Positions 5,716 to 14,084 of a DNA stretch of 14,101 bases are shown piece by piece. Below the pieces are notes generated by a model. It saw nothing but the letters and a program-made list of their open reading frames with translations. It was not told the DNA's origin and searched no databases. Each line of letters opens with the position of its first letter. The stretch's first letter is position 1. The position numbers and the translations under genes are program-made. Source of the stretch: an uncultured Dorea sp. (GTDB taxonomy: Bacteria > Bacillota > Clostridia > Lachnospirales > Lachnospiraceae); assembly GCA_910589275.1 (NCBI GenBank), contig CAJUTH010000060.1:1-14101 (forward strand). The letters are read 5' to 3'.

Positions 5716-7047
5716 TTAATCCGCCAGTATCTCTTCTTTCACCATTCCAGCCAGATACAAAGAACCCAGACAATATACTTTTCCCTGCCCTTCTCTGCAG
5801 GCAAGCGCGGTTTCCCACGCCTGATGAAGATCTGCTCTTTCAAATACCGGCCTGTCTGTATACTTCCGAAAAATCTCCGCAAGCTTCCTGGCCGGAACCC
5901 TTCTCCTGTCAAAGACCTCCGTGACCACATAAGCCTTTGCAGGGATTCTCCTGCAGAGTTCTTCAGCCATGACCTCGTATTCTTTGTCATCGACTGCCGA
6001 GAACAAAATAACGGGATATGCTCTCTGCTTGTTGTTCTCTTCCCTGTACATTTCTTTATCCAATGCCAGTACACTTTCACAAAATGCAGTAACAGCCCCC
6101 GGATTATGGGCTCCATCCAGATATACTCCTGGAAGGACCTCTTCCATCCGGCCTTCCCAGGTCACTTCTGCAATCGCCCTGCTCCAGCGTTCATACTGTG
6201 CTTTCTCGATAGATCCGCCCATTATCTGCTCCATAGAAGCGATCGCGATGGACGCGTTCATCATCTGGTATATTCCACAATTTGAAAGCCTCCAGACGAT
6301 ATTACCATCATACGCATTTACCCTAGAAAAAGCAATATATTTATTCGTAATTTCCCGTAATTCGTACGCATGATTCGTGATTTCTCTACACTTGCTTCCC
6401 TTTCGCTCCGCTTGTTTTTTCAGGACTTCACAAGCTTCCCGGCTGCTCCCGTCGAAAATAAGCGGAATCCCTTTTTTAATGATTCCCGCTTTTTCTCCTG
6501 CAATAGCTGCAATGGTATTTCCCAGATACTGAACATGGTCCAAACTGATGGAGGTAATAATAGTAAGCACCGGCTCTTCAACCGCATTGGTCGCATCCAG
6601 TCTTCCTCCCAGCCCCGTTTCCAAAATAATATAATCCGGCTGCATCTCTTGAAACACCAGCATGCCCATTCCAAACAAAAACTCAAAATATGATGGATGA
6701 GCGAAGCCCGCTTCGCTCATCTCATCTATTTTATCATTTACGATGCCAAACACCCTCAGAAATGTCTCATCGTCAACCGGCTCTCCGTTCAGGCGGAACC
6801 GTTCATTTATCTTCACCAGATGAGGTGAGGAAAAAAATCCTACCTGTTTTCCTTCCGCCATCAGCATTGCCTGTATATAAACACAGACTGAGCCTTTGCC
6901 GTTGGTTCCGGCAACATGGATTACCTTCTGCCCCTTCTGAGGATTCCCCAGTGCCCTTAGGAATTCTTTTGTGTGCTCCAAGGAATGCTTTTTGGTGAAC
7001 TTAGGGATCCCTTCTATATAGCTTACCGCTTCCCTGTATGTCATCAT
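5716..7047 (-). CDS. folC: Folylpolyglutamate synthase / dihydrofolate synthase
   Basis: FolC is a cytosolic Mur-ligase-fold enzyme. It adds glutamate to folates with ATP and, in its bifunctional form, also to dihydropteroate. The 443-aa length is typical. Visible motifs are the P-loop GTNGKGS (47-53), FSSPHLVKINERFRLNG, a YIILETGLGGRLDATN metal and substrate segment, TSISLDHVQYLG with GEKAGIIKKG, and the C-terminal DGAHNPGA. Whether it also acts as dihydrofolate synthase cannot be decided from sequence. The start ATG 7047 overlaps the stop of the upstream gene by one base (TAATG), and a second ATG follows directly; the ribosome binding site is weak, so coupling to the upstream gene is likely. 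Confidence 0.95.
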   Translation of the reverse strand: MMTYREAVSYIEGIPKFTKKHSLEHTKEFLRALGNPQKGQKVIHVAGTNGKGSVCVYIQAMLMAEGKQVGFFSSPHLVKINERFRLNGEPVDDETFLRVFGIVNDKIDEMSEAGFAHPSYFEFLFGMGMLVFQEMQPDYIILETGLGGRLDATNAVEEPVLTIITSISLDHVQYLGNTIAAIAGEKAGIIKKGIPLIFDGSSREACEVLKKQAERKGSKCREITNHAYELREITNKYIAFSRVNAYDGNIVWRLSNCGIYQMMNASIAIASMEQIMGGSIEKAQYERWSRAIAEVTWEGRMEEVLPGVYLDGAHNPGAVTAFCESVLALDKEMYREENNKQRAYPVILFSAVDDKEYEVMAEELCRRIPAKAYVVTEVFDRRRVPARKLAEIFRKYTDRPVFERADLHQAWETALACREGQGKVYCLGSLYLAGMVKEEILAD

Positions 7048-9266
7048 TATTCACCATCTTTCTTTGTGGTCTCCAGCCATGATTTTCCCGGTATTCCGGA
7101 TGAAGTCTCTGGCTGCTCAACAAGCTTCCCATCCTTATAAATATATTCACAGGAGGTCCTAAATACTGTATTGCTTGACCCCACCTGGCTGACCGTCAGT
7201 ACATCTCCCTCTAAAAGCTCTGTCTCTGGAAGTTCAATCCTTGTATTATTCAGAAAACTGCTTCTCTGCCTCTCTCCGTTTACATAGACTCTGCTGCTCT
7301 TAGTAAAATTCTGCCCATACAGACTATATCCCTCATCCAGATGCATAATCAAATCCGTTACCTGGGCATCCTTTACCCCCATCTGCATATGTCCTCCTGT
7401 AATCGGCGGCCTGCCGTCATATACATATTGATTCCCATATAGAATATCATACTGTAAAAGTTCCAGATCTACCAGATAATCTTTGGTTTCCCTGCGCTCC
7501 TGATGATAATTAAACACGGTTCCCGCATGGATATCCAGCCGCTCAAAAACATCCGCCATAATCTGATAAGCAGGAACATTCCTGTCTTCCTTTTTCAGGC
7601 CGATATTGTCCCAGATCACATAATTTGTATTATACAGATATCGGCTCTTTAAATCCTCCGCTTTGAGACCCATGGTAGGCAGATGATCCCCATAGAATAC
7701 AATCACTGTCGGCTCGCCTCTCTGTTCCATGGTCTCCACCAGCTTACCGGCAAAAGCATCCATCTCATAGACCTGATTCACATAATATTCCCACTTATTC
7801 TTTGTTCCTTCGTCCTTAATTCCTTCCACCTTAATTTGAGGGTTCTCAATGATCTGCTCCTCCGGATAATCTCCATGCCCCTGCACACTAATCGCAAACA
7901 CAAAGTCCTGCTGCTCTGTGGTATCCATTGCTTCCACAATATGATCTATCAGAATCTCATCCTTGGCCCAGCCATTTTCTGTCATTTGAAGAATATTCAT
8001 GAATTCTTTACTGGTAAAGGTATCAAATCCCGTATTATTATAAACCCTTGCCCTGCTGTAAAAATTTCCGCCGTTATTGTGAAGCCCATGGGTGCCGTAG
8101 CCCAGATCAGCCAGCGCCGTAGCCGCGCTCTCTGCCGTCCGTTCCTTTAAGTACGTTTTAAACGGATACTCGCCCGGTCCAAAAAAGCGCATGTTCATGC
8201 CGGTCAGCACTTCAAATTCCGTATTAGCTGTCCCGGCGCCTACCGATGGCACTTTGAAATAGCCGGATGAATAGTTTTCATACATCTTTCTGAGATTCGG
8301 GCTTGCATCCTCAGATGTAGTAAAAAATTCTGCTTCAGCCACGTCAAAATAGGACTCAAGCTGGACAAAGATAATATTCGGAAGCTTATTTTTATCCCTG
8401 CCTGTTTCATTTTTTGTCATCTCACGGTTATTGCTGATTTTTTGAATTGATTCCTCACTGTAGCCTGCAGGCTCGTCAATCCCTGTATTAAAAAGACTGG
8501 CCATAAAACAGTACGGCAGCCCATAATCCTCATAAGCAAATGCAATGTTTCCAAAATAGTTGGAAATCACTCTCTGATCCAGCGCGGCCTGAGTAAGTCC
8601 CAGATACCCGGCAAAACTTGCAAAAATTCCGATCAGAGCCAGCCACCAGCGAACCTTACCGTTATACTGTCCGCCTCTGCGCCACATGGAAATCACCCAC
8701 ACAATAACCGCCGCGATTCCAATAGCCAGAATGATCAGTTCCATTGGATTAAAATAATTGTTGATCAGCGAAACCGCATCCATCGCCACTTTTAAGTCCT
8801 GCGCGTTAAAGGGCGTAACACGTTTCATCAGCATATAACCATTGCAGACACCAAGCACCATCCAAAGTACGCTGATAATAATCCGCACAAACACTCTCCG
8901 TTTGAAAAAGTACACAATAAAAAATGTAGCAAATATCATAAACGCATTATAGAGAAACACCAAAGGCGACCCGGTCATATATTCCCATGCCTGAATAAAT
9001 GAATGTCTGGAAATTGCCTCGATTGCAAGATTGATCACACAGGCCAGCAGGGCATGGAACAACAGGGACAGCCGGTTCATCCACAGATAAACCGGCTTCA
9101 GCTTTCTCGCAAGCGCACTGTTACGGCGTTCCTCAAGAATACGCGCCCGCCGCTCTTTGTGCTCCCGCCTCCACCTGCTTACATCTTCCTTTTTCAGATT
9201 CTTAAGTTTATGAACAGTTCCCTTTATATCCGGCTTTCCCGGCATTTTAAATTGAATCTTTTTCAT
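7047..9266 (-). CDS. LTA synthase family membrane sulfatase-fold enzyme
   Basis: The 739-aa product belongs to the LtaS-like phosphoglycerol/phosphoethanolamine transferase family, which builds polyglycerolphosphate or related polymers outside the membrane. After a basic cytosolic N-terminus (1-60) come five membrane helices (about 66-86, 102-121, 127-147, 174-194, 207-227) and an extracellular sulfatase-fold domain. It has the catalytic set: QLES (Glu304), GTANTEF with nucleophile Thr346, SVQGHGDY, and YGDHLP with Asp527-His528. These match Glu255, Thr300 and Asp475-His476 of S. aureus LtaS. Unlike LtaS it has an extra C-terminal beta-rich module of about 75 residues (about 634-709: SLYGQNFTKSSRVYVNG...) resembling an IPT/TIG Ig-like fold. 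AGGGG 5 nt before ATG 9266 sets the start. The substrate is not known. Confidence 0.88.
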   Translation of the reverse strand: MKKIQFKMPGKPDIKGTVHKLKNLKKEDVSRWRREHKERRARILEERRNSALARKLKPVYLWMNRLSLLFHALLACVINLAIEAISRHSFIQAWEYMTGSPLVFLYNAFMIFATFFIVYFFKRRVFVRIIISVLWMVLGVCNGYMLMKRVTPFNAQDLKVAMDAVSLINNYFNPMELIILAIGIAAVIVWVISMWRRGGQYNGKVRWWLALIGIFASFAGYLGLTQAALDQRVISNYFGNIAFAYEDYGLPYCFMASLFNTGIDEPAGYSEESIQKISNNREMTKNETGRDKNKLPNIIFVQLESYFDVAEAEFFTTSEDASPNLRKMYENYSSGYFKVPSVGAGTANTEFEVLTGMNMRFFGPGEYPFKTYLKERTAESAATALADLGYGTHGLHNNGGNFYSRARVYNNTGFDTFTSKEFMNILQMTENGWAKDEILIDHIVEAMDTTEQQDFVFAISVQGHGDYPEEQIIENPQIKVEGIKDEGTKNKWEYYVNQVYEMDAFAGKLVETMEQRGEPTVIVFYGDHLPTMGLKAEDLKSRYLYNTNYVIWDNIGLKKEDRNVPAYQIMADVFERLDIHAGTVFNYHQERRETKDYLVDLELLQYDILYGNQYVYDGRPPITGGHMQMGVKDAQVTDLIMHLDEGYSLYGQNFTKSSRVYVNGERQRSSFLNNTRIELPETELLEGDVLTVSQVGSSNTVFRTSCEYIYKDGKLVEQPETSSGIPGKSWLETTKKDGE

Positions 9267-9279
9267 AATATCCCCTTGA

Positions 9280-9312
9280 CTTATTAACAGCTTAAAAATG
9301 TTAAAAATGCTT
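9280..9312. repeat. Short tandem repeat in the valS-LtaS gap
   Basis: The 57-nt gap between valS and the LtaS-like gene contains TTAAAAATG twice in direct tandem (about 9292-9309), flanked by GCTTAA and TTAACAGC-like pieces. It is AT-rich and could pair weakly, but no stable terminator is formed, so transcription probably continues from valS into the next gene. Confidence 0.4.
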
Positions 9313-9323
9313 AACCGCAGCTC

Positions 9324-11978
9324 CTATTTCCTTTTGCGAAGGCCCGCAAGCCGCTCCTCCACCTGCGCAAGCATCTGCCGGTACTTCTCTAACTTCTCCC
9401 GCTCTTCTTGAACCTTTGCCTCAGGCGCCTTGCTTACGAATTTCTCATTTTTCAGCATTCCCTCTGCTCTAGCGATCTCCTTGTGAAGCCTGCTCTCTTC
9501 TTTCTCAAGACGCTCGGTCTCCTGCGCAAAATCAACCAGATCCTCTAACGGCAGATACACCGTTGCATCCGGCACTACAACCGATACCATGTCGTCGGCA
9601 ATCCCATCCTTCGTCTGCTGGATGATCAGCTCATTGACTGCCGCCATATTCAATGCGGCGTCGCTCAGATAAGCAAGTCCCTCACAAAGGTCCTTGTCCT
9701 CGCATACGATATATACCTTTGCCTTTCTGGAATTTGGAACATTCATTTCCGCGCGGACATTCCGCACTCCCCGAATAATTTCCTTGTAATGATCCACAAT
9801 CCTTTCTGCCGTCGGGAAGTTCCACGCATCATCATAAACCGGCCATTCAGACATCATCAGGGAAGCTTCCTCCGGCACCAGATTACCATAGATTTCCTCG
9901 GTTACAAACGGCATATACGGGTGGAGAAGCTTCAGCGCTTTCTTCAGAACCTCCCGCAGGATCCACAGCGCGTCGTTTGCGCTCTCCGGATCCTCATCTG
10001 CATGGTAAATCCTGTATTTTGCCAGCTCAATATACCAGTCGCAGAACTCGTCCCATATAAAATCATATAATTTCGACAGCGCGATTCCCAGCTCAAATTT
10101 GTCCATGTTCTCGGTTACGTCTTTTACCAGATTATTACACCGGGACATAATCCACCTGTCGCCCGGACGGAACTTGACGCCTTCCGGCTTCTTTAACTTC
10201 CTGCCTTCTAAATTCATCAGAATAAACCGGGACGCATTCCATACCTTATTGGCAAAATTCCGGCTTGCCTCCACTCTCTCCTTGTAGAACCGCATGTCGT
10301 TGCCCGGCGCGTTTCCGGTCACCAGCGTCATACGCAGCGCGTCCGCGCCGTACTGGTCAATGATCTCCAGCGGGTCGATTCCATTCCCCAGAGATTTGCT
10401 CATCTTGCGTCCCAGCGAATCCCTGATCAGGCCGTGGATCAGCACCGTGTGGAAGGGTGATTTTCCCGTGTGCGCATAGCCGGAAAATACCATACGGATT
10501 ACCCAGAAGAAAATAATGTCATATCCGGTTACCAGCACGTCTGTAGGGTAGAAATACTCCAGATCCTCTGTCTTTTCCGGCCACCCAAGGGTCGAGAACG
10601 GCCAGAGGGCAGACGAGAACCATGTATCCAGTGTATCTTCATCCTGAACCATATGATTATGGCCGCATTTGGGGCATACACCCGGATTTTCTCTTGCCAC
10701 AACCATCTCTCCGCATTCCTCGCAGTAATATGCCGGGATCCTGTGCCCCCACCAAATCTGTCTGGAAATACACCAGTCGCGGATATTTTCCAGCCAGTGC
10801 AGATAGATCTTGTCAAACCGCTCGGGAACAAATTTCAGTTCTCCTGTCTGAATCGCCTGAATGGCGGGTTTTGCCAGTTCCTCCATCTTCACAAACCACT
10901 GCTGCTTTACAAGCGGCTCGACCGTTGTATGGCAGCGGTCATGGGTTCCTACGTTATGGGAATGGGGCACTACTTTCACCAGAAGCCCCTGTTCCTCCAG
11001 CTCTTTTACTATCAGCTTTCTCGCTTCATACCGGTCCATTCCCGCATACTTTCCGCCATTCTCATTGATCGTGGCGTCATCGTTCATAATATTGATTTCC
11101 GGCAGATTGTGGCGCTTTCCAACCTCAAAGTCATTGGGGTCGTGGGCCGGCGTAATCTTCACCGCTCCGGTTCCAAATTCCTTATCTACATAATAATCTG
11201 CCACAATCGGGATCTCCCGGTTCACAAGCGGCAGAATTGCAGTCTTACCTACAATATCCGTATACCGCTCGTCATCCGGATGAACCGCGATCGCCGTATC
11301 TCCAAGCATTGTCTCCGGACGGGTGGTCGCAATCTCAAGATACTCATCCGTACCCGCGATCGGATACTTGATATGCCAGAAATTTCCCTCCTGCTCCTCA
11401 TGCTCTACCTCGGCATCGGACAGGGAAGTCTTACATACCGGACACCAGTTGATGATCCGGGAACCCTTGTAAATATAACCTTCCTCATATAATTTGATAA
11501 ATACTTCCTCTACCGCCTTAGAACAGCCTTCGTCCATCGTAAAACGCTCCCTGTCCCAATCGCAGGAGCTTCCCAGCTTCATAAGCTGGGACTTAATGGT
11601 TCCGCCGTACTCTTCCTTCCACTTCCATGTACGCTCTAGGAACTTCTCCCGTCCCAGCTCTTTCTTGTCAATTCCTTCGTCCTTTAACTGATTCGTAACC
11701 TTAACCTCCGTGGAAATAGCCGCATGGTCCGTTCCCGGAACCCACAGCGCATTATATCCCTGCATTCTCTTATAACGAATCAAAATATCCTGCAGGGTAT
11801 TATCCAGCGCATGTCCCATGTGAAGCTTCCCGGTAATATTCGGCGGCGGCATCACCGTAGTAAACGGCTTCCTGCTTTTATCAATCTCTGCATGAAAATA
11901 CTTCTTCTCACACCATCTGCTGTACAGCTTGTCCTCAATCGCCTTCGGATTGTAGGTCTTCTCTAAATTCTGACTCAT
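9324..11978 (-). CDS. valS: Valine--tRNA ligase
   Basis: ValS charges tRNA-Val with valine and edits threonine mis-charged to it. From ATG 11978 the protein is 884 aa, normal for bacterial ValRS. Visible are the class I motif HMGH (53-56, preceded by PPPNITGKL), the editing-domain signature TTRPETMLGDTAIAVHPDD, a four-cysteine zinc motif CEEC/CPKC (419, 422, 435, 438), the catalytic loop KMSKS (525-529), an anticodon-binding helical domain, and a C-terminal coiled coil. The frame is also open to a GTG at 11996, but that codon overlaps the AAAGGA ribosome binding site of ATG 11978, so the internal ATG is chosen. It is the first gene of the operon and is preceded by a T-box leader. Confidence 0.97.
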   Translation of the reverse strand: MSQNLEKTYNPKAIEDKLYSRWCEKKYFHAEIDKSRKPFTTVMPPPNITGKLHMGHALDNTLQDILIRYKRMQGYNALWVPGTDHAAISTEVKVTNQLKDEGIDKKELGREKFLERTWKWKEEYGGTIKSQLMKLGSSCDWDRERFTMDEGCSKAVEEVFIKLYEEGYIYKGSRIINWCPVCKTSLSDAEVEHEEQEGNFWHIKYPIAGTDEYLEIATTRPETMLGDTAIAVHPDDERYTDIVGKTAILPLVNREIPIVADYYVDKEFGTGAVKITPAHDPNDFEVGKRHNLPEINIMNDDATINENGGKYAGMDRYEARKLIVKELEEQGLLVKVVPHSHNVGTHDRCHTTVEPLVKQQWFVKMEELAKPAIQAIQTGELKFVPERFDKIYLHWLENIRDWCISRQIWWGHRIPAYYCEECGEMVVARENPGVCPKCGHNHMVQDEDTLDTWFSSALWPFSTLGWPEKTEDLEYFYPTDVLVTGYDIIFFWVIRMVFSGYAHTGKSPFHTVLIHGLIRDSLGRKMSKSLGNGIDPLEIIDQYGADALRMTLVTGNAPGNDMRFYKERVEASRNFANKVWNASRFILMNLEGRKLKKPEGVKFRPGDRWIMSRCNNLVKDVTENMDKFELGIALSKLYDFIWDEFCDWYIELAKYRIYHADEDPESANDALWILREVLKKALKLLHPYMPFVTEEIYGNLVPEEASLMMSEWPVYDDAWNFPTAERIVDHYKEIIRGVRNVRAEMNVPNSRKAKVYIVCEDKDLCEGLAYLSDAALNMAAVNELIIQQTKDGIADDMVSVVVPDATVYLPLEDLVDFAQETERLEKEESRLHKEIARAEGMLKNEKFVSKAPEAKVQEEREKLEKYRQMLAQVEERLAGLRKRK

Positions 11979-12015
11979 ACTCTCTTGTCCTTTCACATAT
12001 TTTTCACAATTAAGG

Positions 12016-12292
12016 GCACGAAAAAACGCCCTCTACGCTACACATAAAGGGCGATAAAATATCACGGTACCACCTTTATCCCGCAAAGAACGAACCGTCT
12101 TCGCAATTCTCCTCTTATTCTATAACGTGAACGACTCCGGGATTTCCTACTTCCCGTTCAGAAATCCAGCTCCAAAGCTACCTTCCGCATCCCTCTTCCC
12201 AGACCGTCTTCCAGCCAGCGGACGGTCCTCTCTGTCGGATTCTTTACGCGTACTCCTCTTCTTCCTTGCTGTTGCCAGCCAGCCGGTATACC
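12016..12292 (-). promoter_or_regulatory. T-box riboswitch in the valS leader
   Basis: The minus strand carries a T-box. The conserved AAAGGTGGTACCGTG lies at 12063-12077. Stem I has an AGTA loop-E element (12251-12254), a distal stem GACCGTC/GACGGTC, and arms CGC...ATCC with GGATGCG that bracket the specifier loop. The codon in the specifier position is most likely GTA (valine) at 12179-12181. A stem III (GGATTTC/GAAATCC) follows. When tRNA-Val is charged the terminator forms and reduces transcription; when uncharged, the tRNA acceptor end pairs with the T-box and lets transcription continue. The exact stem I boundaries and specifier were placed by eye. Confidence 0.93.
12019..12053 (-). terminator. 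Regulated terminator of the valS T-box leader
   Basis: On the minus strand CGCCCT and AGGGCG form a GC-rich stem around about 15 nt, followed by TTTTTT. It lies directly after the T-box sequence and about 40 nt before the valS start, as expected for the T-box terminator that competes with the antiterminator. Confidence 0.9.
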
Positions 12293-12336
12293 TGTCATAT
12301 ATTAATAAGTATATATGCTGGCCTAAACTATTGATT

Positions 12337-12365
12337 ATGATAGCCACAAGAGTCGGATTTGTCAA
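12337..12365 (-). promoter_or_regulatory. Sigma-A promoter of the valS operon
   Basis: On the minus strand a perfect -35 TTGACA (12360-12365) and a -10 TATCAT (12337-12342) are separated by 17 nt. Transcription would start near 12330, giving a leader of about 350 nt. The first part of that leader (about 12270-12325) can form an additional hairpin, CATATAT/ATATATG inside GCCAGC/GCTGGC, ahead of T-box stem I. The promoter lies only 27 nt past the stop of the upstream ATPase gene. Confidence 0.8.
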
Positions 12366-12391
12366 GGATTTTCAAAATTTTTCAGAAAGTC

Positions 12392-13942
12392 TTAAGTATT
12401 GATTTTCTCAATCTTACACTGGTGGCGTTTTTCTTTGTTGTAACTGATTCCTATCAAAAGAATCTCTCCAAACTGTTCTGTACGCTGCAGGTAGTTTTTC
12501 TGCCTGATCTGCTCTATTGCATGTTCGCAGCTATCATTTATTTTCAGTTCAAGGATCATTGCCGGCTTACCGGATTTCTTAGGAATGAATAAATAATCGC
12601 AATATCCTTTTCCGGCCTTTGCTTCCCGTTCTACATAGTAATCTTTCCTCGCGAAAAGGTAGCACAGTGTGATCACACAGGATAAGGAATTTTCATCGTT
12701 ATAATTCAGGAAGGGGATTTCCTTATCATGCACATACTCTAACAGAGCGGCAACCTTTTCTTCCTCACAGTTCAGCGTCGCGTTCAGGATTTCTTTTGAT
12801 CTGTCTACGATTTCCTTTACTTCACCCATGCTGTCTCTAGACAGCACTTTCTGGAACTTCTCCATCAATTCATGGTTTGGGATTCGGAGCGTTCCATCAT
12901 AGTAGGATAGAAAACCATAGATAACCATAGCAGATAAAATCTCGTCTCTGGTATCTAACTGCAATTCGCTGACGCTGTATCCGTGCAGTTCTATCTCAAC
13001 AGGAATCCCCGCTACCAGTCTGACAATATCTTCTCTGACTTCGCCCACATTATGCTCGATGCAGTCTGCGATTTCATTCATCGGGCCGGTTTCTGTCCAG
13101 TAATTCAGGCAGAGCCCTCTTTCTAAGGCTTTATGGACAGAACACGGATTAAACAGCCTGCCGCCCCCGCTGGTATAATATCCATCATACCAGTACGCGA
13201 TATCCTCATACTGCAGTATATCCTTGGAACTGCATAACTGCTTAACCTCTTCTTCCGTAAATCCAAAGTATCTGTCATAAACGTTATCGTTCATAAAGTT
13301 AAATTCATCAAACATATTCAATTCCGAACCACTGGAATATTTGGCGATCGGAAGAATCCCCGTCATATAGGCCAAAGCCGCGTAAGGCTGGTCTTTCAGC
13401 AGATTTTTTAAAAATTCCAAGAAAGATCTTTTATCCTCTTCCTTCATAAAGGATTTATAGAAACAGGAATCCCACTCATCCAAGATAAAGATAAAGCTGT
13501 CCCCGGATGCCTGCAGCACAGCGGAAAGTCTTGTGTATTCCTTCTCCTTTACGTGCGGATATGCCTCTTCGATATCTTCCCTGAGTCCCCGGATAATATC
13601 GGTAATATAACTCTGATAATCGCCGCAGAAATCCGGCATTCTGCTGAAATCAATATAGATCACGTTATATTTTCCCTGATGCTTCCTGCTAAAAGCGCTT
13701 TTATCAATCTGAAGGCCCGCAAATAAAGCCTCATGATCCAAGCCCTTCATATAATAACTGCCCAGCATAGCGGCATTGACCGACTTGCCAAACCTCCTTG
13801 GCCTTGTAACACAGATATACCTGTTTCCCGTATTGATGTATTTGGAAATCTTGTCAATCATCATGGATTTATCTACATAGATTTCACTGTTGATGGTCTG
13901 TCTGAACAAAATATCCACTGCTGGCGTATTCAGATAATTCAA
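12392..13942 (-). CDS. AAA-ATPase-like / PD-(D/E)XK nuclease-like protein
   Basis: The 516-aa product matches the architecture of the 'predicted AAA-ATPase' family common in Lachnospiraceae and Bacteroidetes. It has an N-terminal P-loop domain with Walker A-like TRPRRFGKSVN (Gly52-Lys53-Ser54) and Walker B-like FIFILDEWDS (Asp155-Glu156). At the C-terminus is a PD-(D/E)XK-type core with YCDYLFIP and MILELKI (Glu465, Lys467). Biochemical function is not established; these genes are often multicopy and accessory, and links to defence or mobile elements are suggested but unproven. The start is TTG 13942: GGAGGT lies 8 nt upstream, and the nearby ATG is in another frame. No terminator separates its end from the valS promoter. 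Confidence 0.88.
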   Translation of the reverse strand: MNYLNTPAVDILFRQTINSEIYVDKSMMIDKISKYINTGNRYICVTRPRRFGKSVNAAMLGSYYMKGLDHEALFAGLQIDKSAFSRKHQGKYNVIYIDFSRMPDFCGDYQSYITDIIRGLREDIEEAYPHVKEKEYTRLSAVLQASGDSFIFILDEWDSCFYKSFMKEEDKRSFLEFLKNLLKDQPYAALAYMTGILPIAKYSSGSELNMFDEFNFMNDNVYDRYFGFTEEEVKQLCSSKDILQYEDIAYWYDGYYTSGGGRLFNPCSVHKALERGLCLNYWTETGPMNEIADCIEHNVGEVREDIVRLVAGIPVEIELHGYSVSELQLDTRDEILSAMVIYGFLSYYDGTLRIPNHELMEKFQKVLSRDSMGEVKEIVDRSKEILNATLNCEEEKVAALLEYVHDKEIPFLNYNDENSLSCVITLCYLFARKDYYVEREAKAGKGYCDYLFIPKKSGKPAMILELKINDSCEHAIEQIRQKNYLQRTEQFGEILLIGISYNKEKRHQCKIEKINT

Positions 13943-13972
13943 GCCTGATCACCTCCATAAAGCACATTTCCA

Positions 13973-14015
13973 CAAGAAAAAATGAGATATATCAAGTATA
14001 TCCCATTTTTTCTTG
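13973..14015 (-). terminator. 43-nt inverted repeat, probable terminator
   Basis: Two 19-nt arms (13973-13991 and 13997-14015) with a 5-nt loop form a long hairpin whose ends are CAAGAAAAAATG and CATTTTTTCTTG. The single mismatch is a tolerated G-U in minus-strand RNA but A-C in plus-strand RNA, so the structure is better on the minus strand. It would end a transcript arriving from beyond the right edge, just before the ATPase gene. The A/T-tracts on both sides would also allow bidirectional use. Confidence 0.6.
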
Positions 14016-14046
14016 TTTTGCCAGATACCTGCCAATTTTTTATTTT

Positions 14047-14084
14047 CCGAAGTAACAGTTCAGCCTTCGGCCTCACTGTTACGG
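14047..14084. repeat. Palindrome near the right edge, possible dispersed repeat
   Basis: GTAACAGT (14052-14059) and ACTGTTAC (14075-14082) pair perfectly, with an inner GCC/GGC stem around TTC and outer CCG/CGG bases. The pairing works on both strands and is not followed by a T-run. Its symmetric, GC-capped build resembles the palindromic repeats scattered between genes in many Lachnospiraceae genomes. Only one copy is present here, so the repeat nature is an inference. Confidence 0.4.

Noticed and set aside
5701..6285. A 194-codon plus-strand frame opposite folC
   Set aside because: It is antisense to folC, whose motifs are all intact, and its low-complexity Phe/Ser/Cys-rich translation shows no family signature.
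10470..11492. A 340-codon open frame on the plus strand opposite valS
   Set aside because: It lies entirely antisense to the conserved valS catalytic and editing domains, has no convincing ribosome binding site, and its translation is rich in Arg, His and Leu without any domain. It is a shadow of valS codon usage.
11979..11996. GTG start of valS at 11996
   Set aside because: The codon overlaps the AAAGGA sequence that serves as ribosome binding site of ATG 11978, and the extra six residues are not part of the family N-terminus.
12016..12330. Short open frames on both strands in the valS leader
   Set aside because: The stretch is explained by the T-box structure; the frames have no ribosome binding site and no protein-like composition.
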